A stretch of DNA of 64,000 nt. Source: PLanc-01 sp034678485 (GTDB lineage: Bacteria; Planctomycetota; Phycisphaerae; Sedimentisphaerales; Anaerobacaceae). Positions within the stretch are counted from its first letter, which is position 1, and every line of letters starts with the position of its first letter. Made by a program: the position numbers and the translations under genes. Positions 36,583 through 45,435 of this stretch are shown piece after piece. The stretch is taken from contig JAXDBU010000166.1 in the NCBI GenBank assembly GCA_034678485.1, forward strand, positions 3,002-67,001. The letters run 5' to 3'. A model generated the notes under the pieces. It was given only the letters and a program-made list of their open reading frames with translations. It did not search any database and was not told where the DNA came from.

Positions 36583-36610
36583 AGTATATGTGTCCCGCTG
36601 GATTTGTCCA
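36583..36610 (-). promoter_or_regulatory. Promoter overlapping a palindrome, upstream of the propeller gene
   Basis: On the minus strand TGGACA (36610-36605), a 16-base spacer and TATACT (36588-36583). The -35 lies inside the perfect palindrome CTGGA-TTTG-TCCAG (36598-36611), which could be an operator. The predicted start near 36576 leaves a leader of about 230 bases before ATG 36344. The 422-base spacer 36345-36766 shows no gene. Confidence 0.45.
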
Positions 36611-36766
36611 GAAAAAAGTTGAAGATCATATGCTATTGTCTTGTCATGCCAGGACATCAGGACGCGAAGGGGATTCGCCAAAGCGTTGAACTCTCGTCCG
36701 AGGGCGCGTGTCCGGGCAGGTGGAGATGAATCTGCGATCCGAAGGGTAAGGGACGCCGGGAGGATC

Positions 36767-36979
36767 CTATTTCTGCCGCAGGATAGGGTTGATTCGGTGG
36801 AGTGCGTGTTGTGCCATTGCTCGATTGAGCCACCCGACCAGGCCACACTGGTAGGTGTATTCCTCCGGATCGCGAAGCTCGTCGATCTCGAAGGGGCCCG
36901 CTGCTCCGATGATCCGTCCGAATGTGTCACTCTCAACTGCGTATACCTTGCCGTTTGCATGCTGCCAGAAGGTCTTCAT
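36767..36979 (-). CDS. Small hypothetical protein (70 residues)
   Basis: Start at ATG 36979 with GAGGTG 5 bases upstream; a start at 37012 would lie upstream of the promoter-like sequence. The sequence begins MKTFWQHANGKVYAVESDTF and ends with an amphipathic part (VGWLNRAMAQHALHRINP). No signal peptide or transmembrane segment is visible. It has the look of a small conserved cytoplasmic protein with a beta-hairpin followed by a helix. Function unknown. Confidence 0.65.
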   Translation of the reverse strand: MKTFWQHANGKVYAVESDTFGRIIGAAGPFEIDELRDPEEYTYQCGLVGWLNRAMAQHALHRINPILRQK

Positions 36980-36995
36980 AAGCACCTCAATGGAA

Positions 36996-37025
36996 AGTAT
37001 ACGATACGGCAAGGTCGGGCGGCAA
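36996..37025 (-). promoter_or_regulatory. Promoter for the small hypothetical gene
   Basis: On the minus strand TTGCCG (37025-37020), an 18-base spacer and TATACT (37001-36996). The start near 36989 gives a leader of about 10 bases that just includes the Shine-Dalgarno sequence. Confidence 0.45.
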
Positions 37026-37102
37026 TTGACAAATCGCCGTCCCGGCTGATCGCGACGGTTGATCCCCCGGAAATCGAAGGGTATGGTCCACTAACAGCCA
37101 GG

Positions 37103-38752
37103 TCAGCCTGCTGAAAGGCCTTTGACTTCTTTTTTGATTCGCTGGATGTGACCTCGGCCAAGGGCCTTGACCTCGCAGCCTAATTCGAAGTACCGGCGGA
37201 TCTTGTCATCCGACAGGATACCAAAGCAGTCGATGACCGCCAGCGGCGCGCCGGCCCACCGGACCACCTGATCCGGTTCGAGCTTCAGGTACGGCTCGTG
37301 CGGGACCGCCAGAATGATCGCCTCCGCGCCGCGAAGGGCCTTGGCAAGGTCCTTTTGGACGGTCATATTTGTCAGATGATCCTGATTGCGGAAGAACCGC
37401 GACCAGGAGCTGCCCGGCGAGGGATAGATGTCCTGCTGCTCCAGTTCGTACCAGTGGTCCACATAGGGGTCGTGGACGCGCATTTCGGCGCCCATCTCCG
37501 TGAGCTTGCGAACGACCATCTCGCTGCCGCTGTAGCGGGTGTCGCCAACGTCCTGTCGGTAGCTGGCGCCGCAGATGAGGACCTCGGCGCCCGCGATGTA
37601 GCGACCCATGTTGCGCAGGGCATCGCGGGTCAGCTCCGCGACGTGCAGGCCGCGGGTGTCATTGATGTCGATAGCGGTCGGCGTGATCCGGAACACCTCG
37701 TCGCCATCCTCGAAGCCCAGAATGTGATTGTAGGCCCAGTAACCGAGTCCGCCGTCTTTGGGCAGGCAGTAACCCCCGACGCCGGGACCGGGGAAGATGA
37801 TGTTGCTGTGCGTCGGTCGGACCTTGATCGCTTTGATGACCTTGGTCAGGTCGACGCCGTTGCGCTCCGCAAAGATGCTCCACTCGTTCAGAAAGGCCAG
37901 GATCGTCGCGCGGTACGAGTTCTCGACGATCTTGGTCGTCTCGGACTCGATGGGACGGTCCATGACGGTCAGCGGGAACTTCTCGGTATTGAGCACCTCG
38001 GTGAGAAACTTCACGACCCGTTCACGCGCCTCAGGAGTGCAACCCGAACAGACCCGCCAGAAGTCGCGGATGCTCGACACGTACTCCCGACCGGGCATGA
38101 CCCGCTCGAAGCTGTGGCTCAGCAGCGGGACCGACTTGATGCCTCGCTGGGCGAATGCCTTCTTCATGATCGGCCAGGCGACGAACTCCGTCGTGCCGGG
38201 CGCGACGGTCGTCTCGATGAGAACGAGACACGCGGGTTCGATCTTCTCTCCAATCGTCCGCATCGTGGCTTCCAGGGCACTCATCTCGGCCTCGCCGGAG
38301 CGCATGTTGCCCAGTTCCTGTTTGCTGTAGTCGCACTGTACGTCCACGACGACGCAGTCGGCCAGCTTCAGACAGTCGCTGTTGTAGGTGGCGACGAGAG
38401 TTTTCTTGTCCTTCACGCAGCGGGCGATCATCGGATCGACGTGAGGGTCTTCGGCCTTTACGGGTGACTCGCCGCGATTGAGCATGGGGATCTTCCAATA
38501 GCTGCGAGTGCTGGGCCTTTGACAGCCGATGACGAACTTGCCGGGCTTGCCGGTCGTCTTGTCGACCGTGTCGGCAACGATGGCCGCCATGACGGCGCCG
38601 ACGAACCCGACGCCCATAACCACGACGATCTCCTTGCTCTCGGCCCGTGCAGCCTGGGTCAGTCTCTCGATACGCTGGAACTCCGCCGCGTAGTCCTGCG
38701 GCTGAGGCAACGGGAATTCCTCCCCGGCCGGACTTACAGAGTAGTCGCTCAT
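37103..38752 (-). CDS. UDP-glucose/GDP-mannose dehydrogenase-family nucleotide-sugar dehydrogenase
   Basis: A protein of 549 residues from ATG 38752; a GTG at 38776 is less likely. An NAD-binding motif (VVVMGVGFVGAVMAAIVAD) begins near residue 42. The central part has LVLIETTVAPGTTE, and the catalytic Cys329 lies in PGPGVGGYCLPKDGG. The C-terminal UDP-binding domain carries LICGASYRQDVGDTRYSGS. The enzyme oxidises the C6 alcohol of a nucleotide sugar to a uronate in two steps for exopolysaccharide or cell-surface glycan synthesis. It is about 100 residues longer than usual members, through an N-terminal extension and insertions around RPSTRSYWKIPML and after YELEQQDIYP. The exact sugar is unknown, and no glycosyltransferase neighbours are present. 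Confidence 0.87.
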   Translation of the reverse strand: MSDYSVSPAGEEFPLPQPQDYAAEFQRIERLTQAARAESKEIVVVMGVGFVGAVMAAIVADTVDKTTGKPGKFVIGCQRPSTRSYWKIPMLNRGESPVKAEDPHVDPMIARCVKDKKTLVATYNSDCLKLADCVVVDVQCDYSKQELGNMRSGEAEMSALEATMRTIGEKIEPACLVLIETTVAPGTTEFVAWPIMKKAFAQRGIKSVPLLSHSFERVMPGREYVSSIRDFWRVCSGCTPEARERVVKFLTEVLNTEKFPLTVMDRPIESETTKIVENSYRATILAFLNEWSIFAERNGVDLTKVIKAIKVRPTHSNIIFPGPGVGGYCLPKDGGLGYWAYNHILGFEDGDEVFRITPTAIDINDTRGLHVAELTRDALRNMGRYIAGAEVLICGASYRQDVGDTRYSGSEMVVRKLTEMGAEMRVHDPYVDHWYELEQQDIYPSPGSSWSRFFRNQDHLTNMTVQKDLAKALRGAEAIILAVPHEPYLKLEPDQVVRWAGAPLAVIDCFGILSDDKIRRYFELGCEVKALGRGHIQRIKKEVKGLSAG

Positions 38753-38957
38753 GCTCTCTGCCCTTACAAAACCCACCTGTCAGCAGTTCACCTCACGATC
38801 CGACGCCGGTGATTCTTGCACCGGCGTGACGTATGGAACGAGTCTAACAGGAACCAACTCCATCGCAAGGCTTTTCTCAGAACCGCAGGAGCGGAGGGGT
38901 GAACACACCTTCTGGTGGTCTGTAACTCGATTGGGCGCAAGGAGTTGTCGATACGGT

Positions 38958-39066
38958 GTCATCCTGAGTCTTCCGAAGGGATCTGGCCTGGGAGTGGAAG
39001 ATGCGCATCGAGTTCGGATGCTACGTCTCCTGCGGGGCCCGGATGCTTCACTTCGTTCAGCATGAC
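38958..39066. repeat. GTCATCCTGAG-type intergenic repeat
   Basis: The text starts GTCATCCTGAGTCTTCCGAA and ends TTCACTTCGTTCAGCATGAC, with inverted GTCAT/ATGAC ends. It is a widespread bacterial non-coding repeat class. It lies in the 616-base spacer 38753-39368. Open frames there on both strands are repeat readings, and I see no gene in it. Confidence 0.6.
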
Positions 39067-39368
39067 AATCCGGGTGTGGTTGCCGGGAGAACCGCTCATA
39101 CCCAAGAGTGGCGTGGATGCGCCGGCCGACGGCGCCCTTTCCACAGGCCAAACGGCAAGGGCGTGCATTGCGTGTCGCGTATCCGAACCCCGATGCTTCC
39201 TGCGAGTGTCGAGCGCTTTGCCAAGACCATCGGGGCACGATTGTGCTTGCGTGGTGACATCATCTCGGTAGAATACATTGAGCGACACACGGTCTTTTCA
39301 GCAGCGCGGGTGTTCTCACTGTCGCTCGTCGACGGATGGGGGAAAACTCAGGGTCGGAGGATCTCTGC

Positions 39369-42300
39369 ATGATGACTGTGAGAAGTGACCTGGGGTACGT
39401 GGTAACCGTCGTGATGTGCATCTCCTGCTCGGGAGGAGTTCAGGTTGTGCCACACCCGCCTCTCGTGGATTCCGGGCCAAACGACATTGGATGCTGCTCA
39501 GAGGAATCTCGCCCTTTCGATCCAGGGGATCTGGTTCATGGTGATGGGGACGATTCCTTCCTTGCTGTGATGTGTGCGATATCCGTGGATGGATCCAATG
39601 CTGTCGGCAGCACCGAGATGGGTTTTGGCACAGACAACGCCGGCTCGCCTCCACCGATCGACGGGGGCGCCGGCGGCACAATCGAGGTATTCTCCGGAGT
39701 CAAAGCAGATACCGGCGATGGGTCGGACGGAAGCATTGAAGGGCCAGTCGTTCTGGGCCCCGGCGAGTACAAGTACCATCATGTGGCAGTGTCTGACTGG
39801 TTGACCTACGATGACGATGAATCCTGGTTCCCGGAGATCAAGGTCAGCGGACATGTGATCATCCGTTGTCAAACCATGTTCTGTGCGGTGGTCACTGCCG
39901 CCGACCCCGATGGTGAACCGCCTTGTGTTGAAATCTATGCAGGACCACCGAGCACGCAGCCCATCAGTTCTGGCTACTTCTCCGTGCCGTATCCGTACCG
40001 GAATCATATGGTCTACTGTACCTTGGGTGCCCCCGATGGAAACGAGCCTGTTCGCGGGGGGACAGTGGTATTCCATACGACGCAGTTCGGGGCTATCTCG
40101 CCTATCGTCAGTGCCTGCGGCGGCGACGGCGCCGATGGCGGCAACGGCGGCAATGGCGGCTCTTTGCGGATTTTCGCCAATATCGACAGTGTCAGTTTGG
40201 GATCGTGTCTCGCCGACGGAGGGGACGGAGCCGACGGCCCAGCTCTGGGACGTGATGGCGGCCATGGAGGAAATGGCGGCAAGATCGCCTTGAAGGCCGC
40301 CTCGGATCCCGATTTCCCCGTCAAGCCCGATGCGGAAGGTCTGCTGACGGATCGTGACATCCTGTCGGAGTATGAAGTCCTGCGCGTGGTTTGCTCCGCC
40401 GTTGGCGGCGATGGAGGACATGGCGCTTACGGAAATTGGGGAAAGACCGGTGAGTCCGATGAGACAGGGGGGCAGACGGACCCGGATATGGACGGTTCGG
40501 GAACGGCCGGGGAACCAGGCGGCCACGGAGGGGATGGCGGCAACGCAGGAAGCATTCGAATCGAGGGAGAGTTGATCGACAGCCACATGCTTTGCCTGGA
40601 GGGCGGCCGGGGAGGAGATGGCGGCAATGGAGGCACAGGCGGTGACGGTGCGTATGGCATCTCCGGGTCGTCTGGAGAATACGCGTCCAGCGGGACGGGC
40701 GGCAATGGCGAAGACGGAACGGGTGGCGGCAACGGTGGGAATGGGGCCGCCGGCGGGCACGGCGGGCAGGGCGGCGTCGGAGGTCTCTGCTTGTGTCTGG
40801 CCAATTCCATATATTTTGATCCCATTGTCACGGTCGAAGGAGGCGACGGTGGCTGCGGCGGACGTGGCGGAGTCGGTGGTGCTGGACGTCGCGGGGGAAG
40901 CGGGGGCGGCGGAGGTCGCGGAGACTCCGGCGGCAATGGCGGGCACGGCGCCCCGGGTGGCGATGGCGGGCGCGGCGCTTCCGGCGGTGACGGCGGTTTG
41001 GGCGGGGCAGCGGGCCAAATCGTATATCGCTTCATGGGAAGTGGAGAGGCGTGTGAGAGCGTCCCCGACTCCTCCGGGGTCGATGGATTCGTGCCGCTCG
41101 CGGGTGATGTCGTGGAAGACGCTAATGACGGCCTCGGTGGGGACGGCGGCGCGGGCGGCAACGGAGGCAGTGGAGGCTATGGGGGGCGCGGAGGAGAATC
41201 CGGCTACGCGAGCGATCCCTATGGTATGGATGGCGTGCCCGGGCGAGGAGATCGCGGCGGCAATGGCGGCGACGGCGGAAGTGGAGGCGCCGGTCTGAAT
41301 GGAGGCGATGGCGGCGCAGGAGGCAACGGTGGCAACGGAGGGAGCAGTTCGGTAGTGGCGGGGGACGGCGGGAATGGGGGCGCGGGCGCCGATGGCGGTG
41401 ACTCACGTTCGGATGGGATGGACGATACCGGGGCAACGGACTGGCAAGACCCCGCAGAGGATGATGGCTATCAACCGGGTGATGGCGGCGCAGGCGGCAA
41501 CGCAGGTGCGGCGGGAGCTGTCTATGACCCGTCGAATCCGCAAGCCAACGCCGGCCAACCGGGCAACTCAGGCAACTCGGGTTTGATCGTCCCGGCCGAA
41601 GTCAGGGACGAGACACAGACACTGCCTCCAGCCTTGCCTTGCGGGGCCAAACCAGTGGTTGTCTTCGTACCCGGAATAGCCGGGAGCGTCCTCATGGGCA
41701 CTGGCGACGACGGGATGGAGCTGTTGTGGCCCACGATCTCGCCTACGGATGTGGGATGCCTCAGGGTGAACGCATCGGGTGCGCAGGATGTCCGGGCAGT
41801 CGACATTCTCCGGGAGGTGCAGCTCAGTGATTTCATCGACACCGATCTGCCGTCCTTCCTGAACTGCCCGGTCGAAAGCGTCTATCAGCCGTTGATCGAT
41901 TTCCTCGTGGCTCAGGGGTTTGTTGAATTCGATCTGAAAGGAGATCCGGAGCGGCTGACGTCGGACTATATGCTCACGGCCGGTCTTGACCCCAAGCCGA
42001 CGCTCTTTCCCTTCCCCTACGACTGGCGCCTTGATAACGCGTATAACGCCACGATACTCCGTTTGTACATCGACCGGATTCGCCAGTTGCATCCGGATCA
42101 TGACGTGTTTATCGTCGCGCACAGCATGGGAGGGCTCATCGCCCGACGCTGTATTCTCGACAACGCGGAGGGAATCGGGAAGGTCGCTACGATGGGCACC
42201 CCGTTTTGGGGAGCGCCCGTGGCGATCTACCGAATGCTCGAAGGCGAGTTCTTCGGTTCCGGTGTGAAGGACATCCTGGACTGGGTCGACAATGACGCGT

Positions 42301-42941
42301 TCAGCGAAGCGCTGTGCACGATGCCGGGTTTCTTTCAGCTCCTCCCATCTGATACCTATCTGGCCCACGGTGGCAGGCCGGTCATGAGCGAGGACGGCTG
42401 GGATGCCAATCACGATTCTCTCGATGGACCCTACACCGATGCACAGTACTGGGGTTTTGTCGACGAGGCGGCGCGTCCCCACCAGGCAGCCGGAGCGGAG
42501 AAGCCATCCGAGGTTAACAAGAAGTTCCACTCCCCGGATCAAGACGACTGGCGCTACGATTCCACGCAGATCTGGTACTACCATATCGTGGGCGATCTGC
42601 TCGATCCGGACACGACGACTGAGGTGGTTGCTGAAGAGAGCCTCATGGGCCTTTGGCACGAGTACGTCGAGGTCAAAGGGCCTGGTGATGGAACGGTGCC
42701 TCTTCTCAGTGCCAGTCGGTTGTCTGAGTTCTATGCCCCGGATCCGCGTACGATATCCACCGTGGTCTGGGGGGGGCCGGATTACGCTGCACACATGAGT
42801 CTGCCAAAGAACGAGCACGTGCTGGAGAGCATTCTCGATTTCTTCTACGGCACCTTGTGGTCGGATCCGTCCGCCGACTATTCCTACGATGGTCAATTCT
42901 TCGAATTGCCGAGCGATGGAACTCGCACGCAGGATCGCTGA
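39369..42941 (+). CDS. Glycine-rich (PGRS-like) protein with C-terminal LCAT-like lipase domain
   Basis: A protein of 1190 residues starting at ATG 39369, with GGAGGA 7 bases upstream, and a short signal-like start (YVVTVVMCISC). Residues about 30-245 are a beta-rich N-terminal part. Residues about 250-730 are dominated by GGxGGxGG tracts (GGDGGxGGNGG) broken by short ordered segments, strikingly like mycobacterial PE_PGRS sequence. Residues about 755-1170 are a lecithin:cholesterol acyltransferase-like alpha/beta hydrolase: VVVFVPGIAGSVLMG, FPYDWRL, the nucleophile in VAHSMGGLIARR (Ser919), GPGDGTVPLLSA (Asp1107) and NEHVLES (His1150). It probably hydrolyses or transfers acyl chains of lipids outside the cell, displayed on or from a glycine-rich stalk. 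No anchor is visible. Confidence 0.87.
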   Translation: MMTVRSDLGYVVTVVMCISCSGGVQVVPHPPLVDSGPNDIGCCSEESRPFDPGDLVHGDGDDSFLAVMCAISVDGSNAVGSTEMGFGTDNAGSPPPIDGGAGGTIEVFSGVKADTGDGSDGSIEGPVVLGPGEYKYHHVAVSDWLTYDDDESWFPEIKVSGHVIIRCQTMFCAVVTAADPDGEPPCVEIYAGPPSTQPISSGYFSVPYPYRNHMVYCTLGAPDGNEPVRGGTVVFHTTQFGAISPIVSACGGDGADGGNGGNGGSLRIFANIDSVSLGSCLADGGDGADGPALGRDGGHGGNGGKIALKAASDPDFPVKPDAEGLLTDRDILSEYEVLRVVCSAVGGDGGHGAYGNWGKTGESDETGGQTDPDMDGSGTAGEPGGHGGDGGNAGSIRIEGELIDSHMLCLEGGRGGDGGNGGTGGDGAYGISGSSGEYASSGTGGNGEDGTGGGNGGNGAAGGHGGQGGVGGLCLCLANSIYFDPIVTVEGGDGGCGGRGGVGGAGRRGGSGGGGGRGDSGGNGGHGAPGGDGGRGASGGDGGLGGAAGQIVYRFMGSGEACESVPDSSGVDGFVPLAGDVVEDANDGLGGDGGAGGNGGSGGYGGRGGESGYASDPYGMDGVPGRGDRGGNGGDGGSGGAGLNGGDGGAGGNGGNGGSSSVVAGDGGNGGAGADGGDSRSDGMDDTGATDWQDPAEDDGYQPGDGGAGGNAGAAGAVYDPSNPQANAGQPGNSGNSGLIVPAEVRDETQTLPPALPCGAKPVVVFVPGIAGSVLMGTGDDGMELLWPTISPTDVGCLRVNASGAQDVRAVDILREVQLSDFIDTDLPSFLNCPVESVYQPLIDFLVAQGFVEFDLKGDPERLTSDYMLTAGLDPKPTLFPFPYDWRLDNAYNATILRLYIDRIRQLHPDHDVFIVAHSMGGLIARRCILDNAEGIGKVATMGTPFWGAPVAIYRMLEGEFFGSGVKDILDWVDNDAFSEALCTMPGFFQLLPSDTYLAHGGRPVMSEDGWDANHDSLDGPYTDAQYWGFVDEAARPHQAAGAEKPSEVNKKFHSPDQDDWRYDSTQIWYYHIVGDLLDPDTTTEVVAEESLMGLWHEYVEVKGPGDGTVPLLSASRLSEFYAPDPRTISTVVWGGPDYAAHMSLPKNEHVLESILDFFYGTLWSDPSADYSYDGQFFELPSDGTRTQDR
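40110..41530 (+). repeat. Coding GGX repeat tract in the lipase gene
   Basis: Degenerate GGC-GGN-AAY/GAY-GGN units repeat across about 1.4 kb inside the gene. Codons vary (GGC, GGA, GGG, GGT), so the array is protein-level repetition maintained over time rather than a recent DNA duplication. Confidence 0.8.
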
Positions 42942-43030
42942 TCGGTCTCGATGCCGCGAAGACCCTGTTGCGCGTGGCGAGCCGCCCGCGTCATTTGGCG
43001 AAGTATCACTGCCTTCCGGCCGTGCTCATA

Positions 43031-43039
43031 TGGTATAAT
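43031..43039 (+). promoter_or_regulatory. Extended -10 promoter of the LamG gene
   Basis: TGGTATAAT (TG-N-TATAAT) with no recognisable -35. The start near 43046 leaves a leader of about 55 bases with GGAGGAG before ATG 43102. The same nonamer precedes the genes at 6104 and 54804. Confidence 0.6.
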
Positions 43040-43101
43040 GGCTGGTGCCAGGTACAAGATGACAGGTCTGTCTGCGTGATGCCCGAGGTTGGAGGAGCAC
43101 G

Positions 43102-45342
43102 ATGCGAAAACGTGTATGCCTGATCCTGCTGATCGCGCTCGCATTGTGCGCTCGCAGCGGGTGGTGTGGATCATCCGTCCTTGAGTATCCAACGACCGTT
43201 CTCGACATGCATGATGCCGACGGAAGCTGCTGGACGGGAATCGACGCCTTCGGCTACTACCCGGCGCGGGTGCTTCCGGAGCGATGGCTGGTGGGTCCGC
43301 CGCCCTCCGCGGAGTCGGCGGTCACCCTCCCGGCAGATCACTGGCTGGACCTGGGGTTCTCAGGCGAACTGGTGGACGGCCAGGGCGACGACGTCGTTCT
43401 CGTGGAAACCGGCAAGGCAGGGGAACAGGCACTTCTGTTCGTGACGGATGGCGGGCAGCAGGAGTACTTGCTGACCAAGGTGGTGATCGAGTCCTCGATG
43501 ACTCAGGAACTCAGTCATGTCGGAGGTGATCTGGCCGGAGTCACGCTGCCGTTCGTGCCTCGTGCGATTCGCTTGGTGGCCTTGGATATGGGCGGCCAGT
43601 CGCCCGGATTCGACCTGGTCGGCGCGCAAGCCCGCGTATCGCATGAGTGTGGCTTGCAGGCCGGGTGTCCCAACCCAATCAGCGGCGTGCAGGGAATCGA
43701 TCCCAACGTACCCCTGAGCTGGACGCCGGGGGCCACGACGGAGCGGCACGTCGTGTATTTCAGCGGCGCAGCGCCCCAGGTCGAAGCGGGGGCTATTGCT
43801 GTTCGCTCCGGTCCTCGATCGGGCGATGTGAATACGTTCGATCCCTCGTCGCTCCAGTTGGGCAGGACATATTTCTGGCGTGTGGACGGACTGGGATCGA
43901 CGGATGCAGATCCCGTCTACGAAGGGGATGTGTGGTCCTTCACCGTCGCCGACCACGTTGCAGTGGACGACTTTGAGGTGTATGCCGACCTGCCGGCCCT
44001 CTGGGAGGCGTGGCGACCCCATGAGTATGCGGAACTGGCCTTGGAGCAGGAGGTTTCAGACACCTGCCAGCAGTCCCTGGTGTTCAGCTACTACTGTGAC
44101 CGAGCCAGCGAGGCCTCGATGTCGCGGTCGTTCGCGACAGACCAGGATTGGACGCGGGGCGACGCCCGTGTGCTCCAAGTGCTGCTTCATGGGGACTTGC
44201 CCGACCTGGAGAGCGGCGAGTTCTACATCGTTCTCACCGACGGCGCCAACTCACAGGTAGTGTGCCGGCCTGCTATCACAGAGATTGAGGATCTGTCGCC
44301 CTGGTGTGTCTGCCGAATCGCGCTCGGCGACCTGACCGGGATCGACCTGACACGAATTCGCGGCGTGATTCTCGGGGTCCGTTCCCCGTCGTCCGCCCAG
44401 GCAGGAACCTCCTCCCAGGGTACTCTCTGGATTTCCGAGATCGGACTGTACGGAGCGGTGTGTCCTGAAGGGAACCGACCGCGGGCCGATCTGACGCAGG
44501 ACTGCAAGGTGGATTACGCAGACCTGGAACGGATCGCGGCGGACTGGCTTTGTGAGCCCGCCTGCGTCTACGAGACGGCCATGCCGAAGAAGCCGGTGGT
44601 CTGGTACGAATTCGACGGCAACGCCAGAGATCGAATGGGCCGGGCGGACGGCCGAATCCACGGTCACTGCAGCTTCGTAGACGGCGTGTACGGGCAGGCT
44701 ATCCAGTTCGCCAGCCAGGGCGATGTCGTGACGATCCCGGACGCGGCCGGCGTCTTTGAAGCCATCCACAGCGGCATTACGATTGCATTCTGGCAAAAGG
44801 GGGACGATTCAGGCCATCTGAACGATACGCTGTTCTGCTCGAACTATACCTACGACCAGTCGAACCCGGCTATTGCCATTCACCTCGGGTGTTGGCGGGA
44901 TCCCGGGCAGTATCGCTGGGATTGTGGCTCGCCATGGTCGTTCGACAACCGCCTGGCGGGAGCGCATCAGGACAAGTCCGACTGGACAGGGCGGTGGAAT
45001 CACTGGGCTTTTACCAAGCAAGCCGGCGTCGATGGTTATATGGAGATCTACCTCAACGGGGCGCTCTATGACCGGGCCAGCGGAACGGAGACGCCGATTA
45101 CCGGCATCACCGGCTTCGAGATCGGTTCCGGCTGGTACGGCCATTACGACGGCCTGATCGACGATGTTCAGATCTTCGACTATGCCCTTTCGGCTGCTGA
45201 GGTCGCCTATGTGGCGACCGACGGCGTCGGTCTCTTCGAGAGGCCGGCCTGCGCAGCCGATCTGAACGCCGACGAGAAGGTCGATCTCCACGACTATGCA
45301 GTGCTGGCCGCCGAATGGCTCCGAGACGAGATCTGGCCGTGA
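43102..45342 (+). CDS. Secreted LamG protein with dockerin-like repeats
   Basis: A protein of 746 residues with GGAGGAG 5 bases before the ATG and a signal peptide (VCLILLIALALCARSGWC). Residues about 195-285 are a fibronectin-III-like domain (PLSWTPGATTERHVVYF, TYFWRVDGL). A jelly-roll-like domain follows to about 455. Residues 496-705 are a LamG/concanavalin-like domain (VVWYEFDGNARDRMG, DGLIDDVQIFDYALS). Two dockerin-like calcium half-repeats flank the LamG: ADLTQDCKVDYADLERIAAD near 461 and ADLNADEKVDLHDYAVLAAE near 716. Separated dockerin-like halves are typical of Sedimentisphaerales secreted proteins. A carbohydrate-binding scaffold role is an inference. It converges on the PAPGAI gene across a terminator hairpin. 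Confidence 0.88.
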   Translation: MRKRVCLILLIALALCARSGWCGSSVLEYPTTVLDMHDADGSCWTGIDAFGYYPARVLPERWLVGPPPSAESAVTLPADHWLDLGFSGELVDGQGDDVVLVETGKAGEQALLFVTDGGQQEYLLTKVVIESSMTQELSHVGGDLAGVTLPFVPRAIRLVALDMGGQSPGFDLVGAQARVSHECGLQAGCPNPISGVQGIDPNVPLSWTPGATTERHVVYFSGAAPQVEAGAIAVRSGPRSGDVNTFDPSSLQLGRTYFWRVDGLGSTDADPVYEGDVWSFTVADHVAVDDFEVYADLPALWEAWRPHEYAELALEQEVSDTCQQSLVFSYYCDRASEASMSRSFATDQDWTRGDARVLQVLLHGDLPDLESGEFYIVLTDGANSQVVCRPAITEIEDLSPWCVCRIALGDLTGIDLTRIRGVILGVRSPSSAQAGTSSQGTLWISEIGLYGAVCPEGNRPRADLTQDCKVDYADLERIAADWLCEPACVYETAMPKKPVVWYEFDGNARDRMGRADGRIHGHCSFVDGVYGQAIQFASQGDVVTIPDAAGVFEAIHSGITIAFWQKGDDSGHLNDTLFCSNYTYDQSNPAIAIHLGCWRDPGQYRWDCGSPWSFDNRLAGAHQDKSDWTGRWNHWAFTKQAGVDGYMEIYLNGALYDRASGTETPITGITGFEIGSGWYGHYDGLIDDVQIFDYALSAAEVAYVATDGVGLFERPACAADLNADEKVDLHDYAVLAAEWLRDEIWP

Positions 45343-45380
45343 CATCCCGGTGGCGCCGACCTCGTGCCCGGCGCAAGAAG

Positions 45381-45410
45381 AAAGGGCTGCGAAAGCCTCC
45401 GCAGCCCTTT
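45381..45410. terminator. Bidirectional terminator hairpin between convergent genes
   Basis: AAAGGGCTGCG (45381-45391) and CGCAGCCCTTT (45400-45410) form a perfect 11-bp stem with an 8-base loop. It lies 38 bases after the LamG stop and 25 bases after the PAPGAI gene stop on the other strand, so it can serve both. The A-T pairs at the stem base give short T3 runs in both directions. Confidence 0.7.
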
Positions 45411-45435
45411 GGCAAACACCTCTACGAGAGAGATT

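Noticed and set aside
38780..39372. Several 60-150-codon frames on both strands between the dehydrogenase and lipase genes
   Set aside because: They translate known repeat text (HPESSEG-like) and lack start signals.
39498..41161. Pro/Ala/Ser-rich open frames antisense to the glycine-rich tract
   Set aside because: Low-complexity PPSPP and AATAA strings are simply the complement of GGN repeats.
40110..41530. Possible CRISPR-like or satellite array
   Set aside because: The repeats are degenerate GGN codons in frame, with no fixed repeat unit or spacer length.
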